Assembly: GCA_031269915.1 (NCBI GenBank)
Contig: JAISYN010000202.1
Location: 1-32,065 of the forward strand
Direction of reading: 5' to 3'
From: Synergistaceae bacterium
GTDB lineage: Bacteria > Synergistota > Synergistia > Synergistales > Synergistaceae
DNA: 32,065 nt
Position 1 is the stretch's first letter, and every line of letters starts with the position of its first letter. Shown here in pieces: positions 1 to 10,443 of this stretch. Below the pieces are notes generated by a model, which was not told the DNA's origin, searched no databases, and worked only from the letters and a program-made list of their open reading frames with translations. The translations under genes and the position numbers were made by a program.

Positions 1-119
1 TTTTTTGTCTCTTCTCTCAGGAGCGCTGTATTGGTTAAGATTTCGGGTGAAATTGCGGCAGAAATTTTTTTTGTACAATTAGCCCGGCTATAGAGGCTTT
101 TTCAGCGACGACTAAATAA

Positions 120-1947
<1,828 letters not shown>

Positions 1948-1960
1948 GACGAAACCGGTT

Positions 1961-2848
1961 TTATGACAACTTGTTAAGCATCAGTATTTTTTGAGATTTA
2001 TCCCATTTGGCGTCGATTTGTTTTTTATGCTTCTGGTAAACGCACATAAACAGCGTATCCATGATACAAAACTCGGTGACCCGTTTCGATATCGATTCTC
2101 CATGAATGAAAGGATCGAAAGCGGCGGTCGAAAGCATAACATCGCTTCTTTTCGCGATTGGCGAAGAGGGGTAATTGCCTATCGTAATCACTCGTATCCC
2201 CCGGCCGTTAGCGAGTTTTATCACCTCTATCAAGGATTTTGTTTTACCTGAATGCGACACCACGACAAGAACGTCTTCATTTTCCATACTGGATAAAAAA
2301 ACTAACTGCGAATCCAAAGCCTCATATGCGACGCTGTAATAACCGGCTCTCGAAAATTTATATCCTCCCGAAAAGGCCACAAGAAAACTATCCCCCGCGC
2401 CTACGAACAACATTTTTTTCGCGCCTAACAAATATTCCGTAGCTTTTTCCAATGGTTTAGCGTCAAGGTTATTGAGTGTGCTTTCCAACGATTTTATCGA
2501 CGATCCTATTACTTTCGCGGCGATATCTCTCGCATTGTCATGTTCCGAAATGGCCTCGTAAGGATTATAATTCGGGGCTCTGCTCATTTCACGTATGAGG
2601 TTCAGTTTCATATCTCTGTAAGATTCGTAACCGAGCTTTCTCGCAAAATGAACGAGTGTTGAAGTGCTGCAGTCAGCCGAACGAGCGATATCCGTAATGC
2701 TGTATTTGAAAATCGCGTCCGGCCAGTTCAACAGATACGTACAGCCTTTTCTTTCGGCGTTTTTTAAAAACTCAAAAACAGACTTCACCTTCACCGCGAA
2801 CGAATCCGGAAAGTTGCTCAACACTTTTTCCATTTCATCATTGGTCAT
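1961..2848 (-). CDS. MurR/RpiR-family transcriptional regulator (HTH plus SIS domain)
   Basis: N-terminal HTH_6-like region (SITDIARSADCSTSTLVHFARKLGYESYRDMKLNL) and C-terminal SIS domain (LFVGAGDSFLVAFSGGYKFSRAG...VLVVVSHSGKTKSLIEVIKLANGRGIRVITIGN). Confidence 0.93.
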   Translation of the reverse strand: MTNDEMEKVLSNFPDSFAVKVKSVFEFLKNAERKGCTYLLNWPDAIFKYSITDIARSADCSTSTLVHFARKLGYESYRDMKLNLIREMSRAPNYNPYEAISEHDNARDIAAKVIGSSIKSLESTLNNLDAKPLEKATEYLLGAKKMLFVGAGDSFLVAFSGGYKFSRAGYYSVAYEALDSQLVFLSSMENEDVLVVVSHSGKTKSLIEVIKLANGRGIRVITIGNYPSSPIAKRSDVMLSTAAFDPFIHGESISKRVTEFCIMDTLFMCVYQKHKKQIDAKWDKSQKILMLNKLS

Positions 2849-3019
2849 GACATTTATTATCCTCGCGAAACGTAATAGTTGAACCGCTTATTATCTCAAA
2901 TCCTATACTATTTTCAGTTTCGGGTCAAATCGTCGCAAATTAAAGATAATTCAAGATTCTGAATATTATTCACTTTTTGCATACGACTCACCCTCTATAT
3001 TTCTTTATAAAAAATCACT

Positions 3020-4003
3020 TTATTGAACGTTCAATCTATTAATATGCTTGATTTTGACGCTGTCAGCGTACATTGCGATAAATATTATCATGCCTTGAAC
3101 TGTCGGCAAAATATATGGTATGACTCCAATCAGTCCGAGTCCGTTTTCGACTATAGCCATTATCAAGAAACCCACGACTACGCCCGGGAAAACATTTCCC
3201 ATACCGCCGAACAGACTTACGCCGCCCAGAACGGATATCGCTATCGCCTGAAATTCCCAGGAATTACCTATCGTCTGCAAAACGTTACCGAGGTTCGCAG
3301 CACAGTAAAAACCGGCTAATGCCGCACAAACATCGCATATGATAACGCAGGCGAATCTTATGTTGTCGGCATTTACACCAAGCGTACGTGCCGCTCTTTC
3401 GTTGCAGCCTACGGCTACCACGTATTTTCCGAATTGAGTGAGGGAGAGCAGCGCCTGTAAAATTATTATGACCAAAAAAACCAACAAAACCGACGTGGGA
3501 AAACCGAAAACCGTATGAGTCATAAATACCTTTATGGATTCCGGCAGAACCATAATCAAGCTTCCAGTCATCATCATTCCAGCACCTTTTACAACAAGCT
3601 GCATCCCAAGCGTGACAAGCAAAGGGCTCAATTTCAGTTTGACCATCAAAATACCGTTTACCACTCCGACTATGGCGCCGACTAACATACAAATCAGAAG
3701 TCCCACAACCGGATTTAAGGACCAATCTCTCATCGCAAAACTCGCTATGACCATTGACAGATAAGAGATGGAGCCGACGGAGAGATCGGTCAGACCGGTT
3801 ATCAAAACTAAAGCGATTCCCGCTGATATAAGAAGATAGTGGCAATTGTTCACCAACATGCTGGATATATTGCGAAACGTTAGGAAATTTGGAGAAGCTA
3901 TCGCATAAGTTACGCAAAGTAACACTAAAACTATGTAAATCGCGTAGTCAACGACTTTCAATACGTTAATTCTTTTATTATCTGTTGCGAACGATTTTCC
4001 CAT
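3020..4003 (-). CDS. Sugar ABC transporter permease (RbsC/BPD_transp_2 family)
   Basis: 327-aa polytopic ORF with ALVLITGLTDLSVGSI, GIVNGILMVKLKLSPLLVTLGMQ-like region and AIAISVLGGVSLFGGMGNVFPGVVVG signatures of RbsC-type permeases. Confidence 0.92.
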   Translation of the reverse strand: MGKSFATDNKRINVLKVVDYAIYIVLVLLCVTYAIASPNFLTFRNISSMLVNNCHYLLISAGIALVLITGLTDLSVGSISYLSMVIASFAMRDWSLNPVVGLLICMLVGAIVGVVNGILMVKLKLSPLLVTLGMQLVVKGAGMMMTGSLIMVLPESIKVFMTHTVFGFPTSVLLVFLVIIILQALLSLTQFGKYVVAVGCNERAARTLGVNADNIRFACVIICDVCAALAGFYCAANLGNVLQTIGNSWEFQAIAISVLGGVSLFGGMGNVFPGVVVGFLIMAIVENGLGLIGVIPYILPTVQGMIIFIAMYADSVKIKHINRLNVQ

Positions 4004-4006
4004 GCC

Positions 4007-5536
4007 TCAAACCTCGCCCAAACACGCCTTGATAAGACGCTGATTGTTTATTTCCGATTTGGACAATTCCGCTGCAACTGCTCCCTCTCTCAAAACTATT
4101 ATCCGGTCGCAAATTTCCTGAATTTCCTCGACTTCGGACGAAACTACCACGCAAGACACACCCTCGGATGCAAGTTTTCGTATCAAATACTGAATCTCCA
4201 TTTTCGATCCAACGTCTACACCGCGCGTCGGTTCGTCCAAAAACAATATGTCGGATTTTTTAGACAGCCACTTGGCGATGACAACTTTTTGCTGATTACC
4301 ACCCGAGAGTTGCTGTGTCAACATATCACAATCAGGCGAGGCGATTCGCATTTCGCCAATATATTTTTCACCTTCGTTTTTTTCTTTTTTCTTGTTCAAT
4401 ACCCGAAAAAAATTTCGGCTGAAAGTATGGAGATTAGCGCTCGTAATATTTTCCCAAAGCGGCATCGGCAGAAATAATCCGTCAAAATGACGACCTTCCG
4501 TCACATACCCGCACTCTTTAAACAGTTTTTTAGGCTCTATCGGCTCCAGTTCTCCGTTTTTCGTGTATAGAATTTCACCGCTGATTTTTTCGTCGAAACC
4601 CAGAGTCGTCCTTATCGTTTCGCTTCTTCCGGAACCGAGGAGTCCCCATAGCCCAAGGACTTCACCTTTATGCAAATCAAAATTGACGCCTATGGGATAT
4701 TTCAAACCGCTCAAATTCCGTATGCTCAAAACAATTTTTCCCGCGGATGCGCTTTCTATTTTGGAAAAAGAACGCTCCAAAGGCGTCATAAGGTCGGAAA
4801 TTCTTTTTTTGTCGAAATCAAGCGCGTGACCATATCCTACGATTTGGCCATCGCGCATTATTACGACTTTATCGCAAATTTTTTCAACCTCGTCGAGATA
4901 GTGCGTAATATAAATGATCGTTTTTTGGGAATCGCGCAGATGCCGAATTATTTCGAAAAGCTTTTCCTTTTCTTTCATCGACAGGGACGACGTTGGTTCA
5001 TCAAATAATAAAATTTCGCCACCCTGTGAAAGCGCGCGCGCTATCTGTACCATTTGCTGTTCGCCAACTGATAGTGTATTGACTTTTCTGTTCGGATTTA
5101 CATAACATCCCAGCGTAGACAACAGCCCGGCCGCTTTTTCGCGCAACAACTTTTTATCGAGGAACGGCAACATTTTATATTTTTTGTAATCTTTTAAATT
5201 TATCAGAAAAATGTTTTCATAGACCGTCATGTTATAAAAAAGCTGAATTTCTTGTTGGATAAAAGCTATTCCGTATTTTTCCGAATCACGAGGCGATAAA
5301 ATTTTCGCTTCCGTGCCATTTATGAAAATTTCCCCTTCGTCGGCCTGTAGCACCCCCCCTAAAATATTCATCAACGTAGATTTGCCCGCACCGTTCACTC
5401 CCAGCAAAGCTAAAACTTCGCCGGGATAAGCGTCGATGGAAGCGTTTTTCAGCGCGTATACGCCTGGAAAACGTTTATGGTTGTTTCGTATTTTTAATGA
5501 AGCTTCTGATTCCGTACGAGTCATATTCGACTCCAC
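4007..5536 (-). CDS. Sugar ABC transporter ATPase with two tandem nucleotide-binding domains (RbsA/MglA/XylG type)
   Basis: 509 aa; Walker A GVNGAGKSTLMNILGG, LSVGEQQMVQIARAL, LLFDEPTSSL; second domain GLLGSGRSETIRTTLG and LSGGNQQKVVIAKWL...LFLDEPTRGVDVG. Confidence 0.95.
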   Translation of the reverse strand: MESNMTRTESEASLKIRNNHKRFPGVYALKNASIDAYPGEVLALLGVNGAGKSTLMNILGGVLQADEGEIFINGTEAKILSPRDSEKYGIAFIQQEIQLFYNMTVYENIFLINLKDYKKYKMLPFLDKKLLREKAAGLLSTLGCYVNPNRKVNTLSVGEQQMVQIARALSQGGEILLFDEPTSSLSMKEKEKLFEIIRHLRDSQKTIIYITHYLDEVEKICDKVVIMRDGQIVGYGHALDFDKKRISDLMTPLERSFSKIESASAGKIVLSIRNLSGLKYPIGVNFDLHKGEVLGLWGLLGSGRSETIRTTLGFDEKISGEILYTKNGELEPIEPKKLFKECGYVTEGRHFDGLFLPMPLWENITSANLHTFSRNFFRVLNKKKEKNEGEKYIGEMRIASPDCDMLTQQLSGGNQQKVVIAKWLSKKSDILFLDEPTRGVDVGSKMEIQYLIRKLASEGVSCVVVSSEVEEIQEICDRIIVLREGAVAAELSKSEINNQRLIKACLGEV

Positions 5537-6507
5537 TTCGATTTATTCAGGGTATAATCCATGAACGTAGCGAGAATTATTATGACCCCTTTAATCACTA
5601 ACGCCGGATACGCTTTCAGCCCCAAAAGGTTCATCACGTTCGACGTAAGGGCGATTATCAGCGCGCCAATAGCCACGCCGATGATCGTGCCTCTACCGCC
5701 TCGGTCGGATGCCCCGCCAATTACTGCTGATGACAGAATATCGAGTACCATCGATTGTGGACCCATACGAGCCTGTGCCGATCCTATCTGAGTCGAGAGC
5801 ATAATACCTGCGAGCGCCGCCGTCAAAGAACTTATCAGATAAGCTATTATCACAGTAAAACGGACCGGCACTCCGGTGACAACAGAAGCGTTGCGGCTTG
5901 TTCCGACGAAATACAGCCATCTGCCGTATACTGTTTTACCTAGAACAAATTGTGAGACTACTACTATTACGAGAAACGCGATCGAGTAGACTGGAATAAC
6001 CCACACATAAGATCTGAAAAAAGAAGTAAGAATTTTTGGAATGCCGATAACTGTATCATAATTCGTATACCAAGTAGCAAATCCTTGAGCAACAGACATC
6101 ATTGCCAGGGTAACAATCATAGGTGGCATATTGAAAACGGCAACGGCAACGCCATTTATCAAGCCCGCCAAAAGGCATACCATGATCACTATGAGGCAAC
6201 CCACCAGCCAATCTCCGGTAGTCGACATGTATGTTATTCCAACCACGGCTCCGGCTGCCATAACAGGAGGCAACGATATGTCTATTCCGCCTGTTATTAG
6301 TACGAAGGCGAGCCCCACAGCCATCGTTCCATATATTGACGCTTGCGTAATGATATTGAATATGTTGTACGGAGTAAAAAACTTGTCGACTGAAACCGAA
6401 AGTATTATAAAAACTAGAACGCCGCCGAAAAACAAAAATAAATAACGTCTGACGGTCTTCTTCGTATAGTCGTTCCAAAAATTTTTCGTTTCATGAAGTT
6501 CAGTCAT
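5521..6507 (-). CDS. Sugar ABC transporter permease (RbsC/BPD_transp_2 family), second copy
   Basis: Polytopic ORF with AVGLAFVLITGGIDISLPPVMA and SSAVIGGASDRGGRGTIIGVAIGALIIALTSNVMNLLG. ORF is open from 6546; ATG at 6507 (MTELHETKN) has a GGGAG upstream and is the preferred start. Confidence 0.9.
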   Translation of the reverse strand: MTELHETKNFWNDYTKKTVRRYLFLFFGGVLVFIILSVSVDKFFTPYNIFNIITQASIYGTMAVGLAFVLITGGIDISLPPVMAAGAVVGITYMSTTGDWLVGCLIVIMVCLLAGLINGVAVAVFNMPPMIVTLAMMSVAQGFATWYTNYDTVIGIPKILTSFFRSYVWVIPVYSIAFLVIVVVSQFVLGKTVYGRWLYFVGTSRNASVVTGVPVRFTVIIAYLISSLTAALAGIMLSTQIGSAQARMGPQSMVLDILSSAVIGGASDRGGRGTIIGVAIGALIIALTSNVMNLLGLKAYPALVIKGVIIILATFMDYTLNKSKWSRI

Positions 6508-6546
6508 CAAGACACTCCCGATATCAACACGCTTTTCTAAAATCAT

Positions 6547-6576
6547 TCTAGGGAGAAAAACGGCTTTCTCCCTAGA
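6547..6576 (-). promoter_or_regulatory. Intergenic 12-bp perfect stem-loop between the binding-protein and permease genes (mRNA stabiliser/attenuator candidate)
   Basis: tctagggagaaa (6547-6558) and tttctccctaga (6565-6576) are perfect reverse complements with a 6-nt loop (aacggc). Confidence 0.75.
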
Positions 6577-6614
6577 TGTCTTCGGTATTTAACTTCTAAA
6601 ATTCAATTTAAAAT

Positions 6615-7652
6615 CTACTTGTCGAAAACTTTTAGGTCTTCGCCCGAATAATCTTTGGCCCAAACGTGGTCAAACGTTTTGTAATTCTCTTGGTCGAAAA
6701 CACGTCCCTTGATTTTGAAAAATCCGTCTTCAGCAAGTTTTTCGCCTTTTTCGAGAGTGATTATTATATCCGCCGTCTTTTCAGCGCAAAGCCAAACCGG
6801 GTTTTCCGTGCTCGCCTCTTCATATTTCTGAGCGATGTACTTGTATCCATCCGGGAAAACGTCCGTTCCAGCAAGATACACGTGATTTTTTTCGCCGCGT
6901 TTTGCCCATTTTCCTGCACGTTCGAGAGCGGTTTGCACGCCCGGTAACTGAGAATCGGACGGAGTATAAACAAAGTTGGAATCCGGATAAGTCTGCAGCG
7001 CGGTTGTAAGGTTTGTGAGAGCCGTCGACGGATCCCACTGACCGCACGAAACTGTGGTGGCTATCTTTATCCCCGCTTCCTTACACGCATCCTCGACGCC
7101 CTGCTGCCTGTTGATCGCGTTCTGGTCCTGCATGTAACCCATTATGCTTATAAAGTTGACTACTTCGACGCCGTCCTGCTTCATATACTCCAAAGTCCTC
7201 TTCATCGACGTATACGCCTGATCGTAGCTGTCCATGTTGACGGTAGCGTCCGGTTTTTCGCTGCCTGTCGCGCTGGCGTCAGCTTCGCGGCAAAACATTA
7301 TGACCTTCACTCCCGCTGCGTGGGCTTCCTCGATAGAAGCAAAGCACGCTTTGCTGTCTATCGTATTCAGCACTATGTAGTTACAACCGGCCGAGATCAT
7401 ATCTTTGACGTTGGCATTTTCCTGATTTATCGCACCGTCCGACGTAACAGCCACGTATTCGATTTCATACCCAGCTGCCTTACCCGCCGCCTCGACGGCC
7501 TCTCCAACATAATCCTGATACGCTTGGAATATCGGCTCATTGAGCGCGCTAATCACGAAACCGACTTTAATTGACTTTGTTTCAGCGCCAAAAGTTAAAC
7601 AGGGCAACATCACGACAACTAACAAAGCAAGCAATATTTTCTTCATACACAA
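6615..7652 (-). CDS. Periplasmic sugar-binding protein (type 1 PBP, RbsB-like) with Sec signal peptide
   Basis: N-terminal MCMKKILLALLVVVMLPCLTFGAETKSIKVGFVISALNEPIFQAYQDYV; AGCNYIVLNTIDSKACFASIEEAHAAGVKVIMF is typical of peripla_BP_4 proteins; AGGAGGAATT upstream of the start. Confidence 0.93.
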   Translation of the reverse strand: MCMKKILLALLVVVMLPCLTFGAETKSIKVGFVISALNEPIFQAYQDYVGEAVEAAGKAAGYEIEYVAVTSDGAINQENANVKDMISAGCNYIVLNTIDSKACFASIEEAHAAGVKVIMFCREADASATGSEKPDATVNMDSYDQAYTSMKRTLEYMKQDGVEVVNFISIMGYMQDQNAINRQQGVEDACKEAGIKIATTVSCGQWDPSTALTNLTTALQTYPDSNFVYTPSDSQLPGVQTALERAGKWAKRGEKNHVYLAGTDVFPDGYKYIAQKYEEASTENPVWLCAEKTADIIITLEKGEKLAEDGFFKIKGRVFDQENYKTFDHVWAKDYSGEDLKVFDK

Positions 7653-7674
7653 TTCCTCCTCATAATTATTTTTC

Positions 7675-7693
7675 CTATAATTTTTAATTATAG
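7675..7693. promoter_or_regulatory. AT-rich perfect palindrome in the 5' leader of the sugar operon (candidate operator or stem-loop)
   Basis: ctataatt-ttt-aattatag: 8-bp arms, 3-nt spacer, just upstream of the binding-protein RBS. Flanking ttttt...aaaaa extends the symmetry apart from one extra C. Confidence 0.5.
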
Positions 7694-7751
7694 AAAAATT
7701 TATTGCTTAAATTTAATATATTTTTTTACGGCAATTAGAATAGCTGTCACT

Positions 7752-7781
7752 ATTTTAAACATAATGTCATATTGCTGTCAA
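7752..7781 (-). promoter_or_regulatory. Candidate sigma70 promoter of the sugar ABC operon
   Basis: On the minus strand TTGACA (7781-7776), 18-bp spacer, TAAAAT (7757-7752). Confidence 0.6.
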
Positions 7782-7969
7782 GTAAATTTTTATTTTATCA
7801 ATTAAAAACTGAAAATAATTTTTATACTTCTGGGAATATATATATTCAGATGTTACCCAAGTCTGTACAGTGCCCGGCTCGAATTATAAAAATTCAAAAA
7901 TAGGGGTAAAATGGATATGAAGTCGCAATGATAAATAATCGCACGTGGTGAGCGGAAAGGGGGAGCGGT

Positions 7970-8635
7970 TTGTTTTTCAGGCTGGCGCAAATTTTTTTCA
8001 GGATATATTTTTTCATCTATCACCGGGTATCGGTAAAAGGACTGACGGAACTCAAAAAATTTCTTGCCGCGAGGAACGGCAAACCTGTGATTCTGGCAGC
8101 CAATCACGAAAGTTATCTCGACCCTCCGCTCGTTGGGATGCTGTATCCCCGCGCCATCAGGTTCATCGCTTGGGACGGGTTGTTCAAGGTTCCTCTGTTC
8201 GCTTCGTTGATCCGTGCGCTGGGAGCCGTGCCTGTAAACCAACAGAACAAAAACAGCGCGGCTAACCTGCTGCGCGACGTTATCGGATTTATAAGGAACG
8301 GTTACAGCGTGTTGATATTTCCGGAGGGCGAGAGATCGCCGGACGGAAATTTGCGGCCTCTTGAGGGCGGCGTCGCCCTCATCGCCTTGAAAACGGAAAT
8401 CCCCATAGTGCCGGTATGGATAGACGGAACATTCGAGGCGTATCCGATATTACGCAAATTTCCGCGTCCGTACCGCGTGGCCGTGACGTTCGGTGAACCT
8501 ATATTCACTGAAGATCTGCCGGTCGATATGCCTGAAAAAGAACGCCGCCGGACGCTGCTTGATTCGCTGGAACATTCGCTGGAAGCTATGAGGGACGGGA
8601 AATCCCATCATACGCGCGCCGGCGGGGTTTCTTAG
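7970..8635 (+). CDS. plsC: 1-acyl-sn-glycerol-3-phosphate acyltransferase family protein (PlsC-like)
   Basis: VILAANHESYLDPPLVG (HX4D), YSVLIFPEGERSPDGNLRPLEGGVALIALKTEIPIVPVWIDG. TTG start at 7970 preceded by AAAGGGGGAG. Confidence 0.92.
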   Translation: MFFRLAQIFFRIYFFIYHRVSVKGLTELKKFLAARNGKPVILAANHESYLDPPLVGMLYPRAIRFIAWDGLFKVPLFASLIRALGAVPVNQQNKNSAANLLRDVIGFIRNGYSVLIFPEGERSPDGNLRPLEGGVALIALKTEIPIVPVWIDGTFEAYPILRKFPRPYRVAVTFGEPIFTEDLPVDMPEKERRRTLLDSLEHSLEAMRDGKSHHTRAGGVS

Positions 8636-9321
8636 CGTCCGGCGCTCTGCTGGGGCTGATACAGCCACACGGCTGAGGCTTCCGTTATGCCGAAATTTAT
8701 TCCCATGCCGTTCATTGTGAACGTGAAACTGGCGCCTGTCGGCGCTTCCACCTTTTTTATGCCGAATATTTCGACGCCGGGGAGGAAGCCGGCCGCGTTG
8801 AGGCGGCGGTGAAGTTCGTACTGAGCTGTGACGCGGGCTATCACTCCGCTGGAACCGTTTGGCATCAGACACATTGGCGCCGGGAGTTCATTAGCGGAGT
8901 CCAATTTGTCGAGCAATTCCCGCAGCCACGTCTCGTTTCTGCGTTCCGCCTGTGTCAGCGCGTCGGTAAAGGCGGCCAGTCTCATCTCGGTGACCTCGTC
9001 TATCTCGTGTTCCATCACGCAAGCGACGTTCTGCGCGCGTTCCCTGGAGAATCCCAGTATCCGAACGAAGAAATCGGTGAGAAATTCGTGTCTTCTGTAG
9101 ATAGCGAGGGCTTTTTCACGCCCCTCCCGGGTCAGGATCACGTCTCCGTAACGCTCGTGTTCCAGAAGCCCGTCGCTTTTCAGTTTTTTGAGAGCAGCCG
9201 TTATGGTGGCTTTTGTCACGCCCAGGTTTTTCGACATATGGGTGACTGTGGCTATTTCTCCCGACATCTCTATTTCCAATATCGCTTCGAGATAATCTTC
9301 AATTCTGGCGGTCAGTTCCAT
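8632..9321 (-). CDS. DtxR/MntR-family metal-dependent transcriptional regulator with C-terminal FeoA/SH3-like domain
   Basis: MELTARIEDYLEAILEIE...VTHMSKNLGVTKATITAALKKLKSDGLLEHERYGDVILTREGREKALAIYRRHEFLTDFFVRILG...VACVMEHEIDEVTEMRL is the DtxR signature. Confidence 0.93.
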   Translation of the reverse strand: MELTARIEDYLEAILEIEMSGEIATVTHMSKNLGVTKATITAALKKLKSDGLLEHERYGDVILTREGREKALAIYRRHEFLTDFFVRILGFSRERAQNVACVMEHEIDEVTEMRLAAFTDALTQAERRNETWLRELLDKLDSANELPAPMCLMPNGSSGVIARVTAQYELHRRLNAAGFLPGVEIFGIKKVEAPTGASFTFTMNGMGINFGITEASAVWLYQPQQSAGR

Positions 9322-9340
9322 ATTTTTCCCTCCATATCAG

Positions 9341-10417
9341 TCATTCAAATACAAGTTCGACATATTCCGACGTCGAACATGCCAACATCGCTGGATAAAG
9401 CGGCCTGAAGCTCAGCGTGTCTCCGGGTTCGCATCCCACCCCGCAATCCGCGTCGGTCATGTCTATTATAAGGTGATCGCTCGAAGCCGTCACGATCTCG
9501 ACGCCATCCTCGATCGGCTCGATTCTGTCGATGTTCACGTCCTGACGTCCTATTCCCAGCAGAGCGCGTTTCCTCACGCCCCTGTCCGAGAACACGGGTT
9601 TTTCTCCAAAAGCCTGGAGTCCCACAGTCCCAACCGGGACGCTCGGCTTTAATTTGCATTCCACTATCTCCGCCGTTATGCGCAGGGCGTCCCGCGATAG
9701 ATATGGAATTTTACGGTTGAAGGCTGTATCCATGCCCAGCATCACTCCTTCGCATAATCGAAGGGCGTTCACTTCACGGGGCGCCTGCCCCCTTTCTATC
9801 ACATCCAGGCAGCAAGTCCCCCCGACGCTTATCGTGGGCAGTTCCATACCAGTGATGCCGGCGGCCGTGTCCCTGTACCTCGCGAGTGCCGTCATATTTT
9901 CTGATGTCGGCAGAACTCCCGACGCGCACGCGAAATTGGCCGCCACTCCCGACAATCGCACGCCGCCTTTCAGTTCGCGCAGCAGTTCCGCGGATGCCGG
10001 CAGCTCGTCCGGCCAAAAACCCTCTCGGAGGTCGCCGACGTCCACCATCAACAGAACTTCGTGGGTTGTGCCAAGGCGAACGCAGATTTCGTCTAGCGCC
10101 ATTATCGTAGTCACCTCGGACTGGAGGGATATGCCGGCGATGCCGACGAGTTCCTCCTGTTCGGACCGCATCGCTATTCTCATCAATTGGAGGGGAAGCC
10201 CGCAACCGGAGTCTTTGATTTTTTTCAGGTTGCGCAGCCTGCTGTCCGCGATCCCTTTGAAGCCGGCATCCGCGAATATCGACGCCAGACGGGGATCTCC
10301 GGACAGCCCTTTCGTGACGCCCCATACGGCAATACCGTTGGAGCGGCAGAGTTTCTCCACAGTACGCGCGTTTTCGAGGACTTTCTCCCTGTTAACTATA
10401 AGCGCGGGGTATCTCAT
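9341..10417 (-). CDS. Alanine racemase N-terminal-domain protein; ornithine racemase (Orr)/YhfX-like PLP amino acid racemase
   Basis: ATG at 10417 with AGGAGGAAT; MRYPALIVNREKVLENARTVEKLCRSNGIAVWGVTKGLSGDPRLASIFADAGFKGIADSRLRNLKKI plus VGGTCCLDVIERG...LRLCEGVMLG resembles Orr-type racemases. Confidence 0.85.
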   Translation of the reverse strand: MRYPALIVNREKVLENARTVEKLCRSNGIAVWGVTKGLSGDPRLASIFADAGFKGIADSRLRNLKKIKDSGCGLPLQLMRIAMRSEQEELVGIAGISLQSEVTTIMALDEICVRLGTTHEVLLMVDVGDLREGFWPDELPASAELLRELKGGVRLSGVAANFACASGVLPTSENMTALARYRDTAAGITGMELPTISVGGTCCLDVIERGQAPREVNALRLCEGVMLGMDTAFNRKIPYLSRDALRITAEIVECKLKPSVPVGTVGLQAFGEKPVFSDRGVRKRALLGIGRQDVNIDRIEPIEDGVEIVTASSDHLIIDMTDADCGVGCEPGDTLSFRPLYPAMLACSTSEYVELVFE

Positions 10418-10443
10418 GAGATTCCTCCTTCGTGCCGGGGTGT

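Noticed and set aside
3285-3917. 210-aa minus-strand frame inside the RbsC-like permease
   Set aside because: Out-of-frame overlap on the same strand as a clear permease; Ser/Arg-rich translation without domain features.
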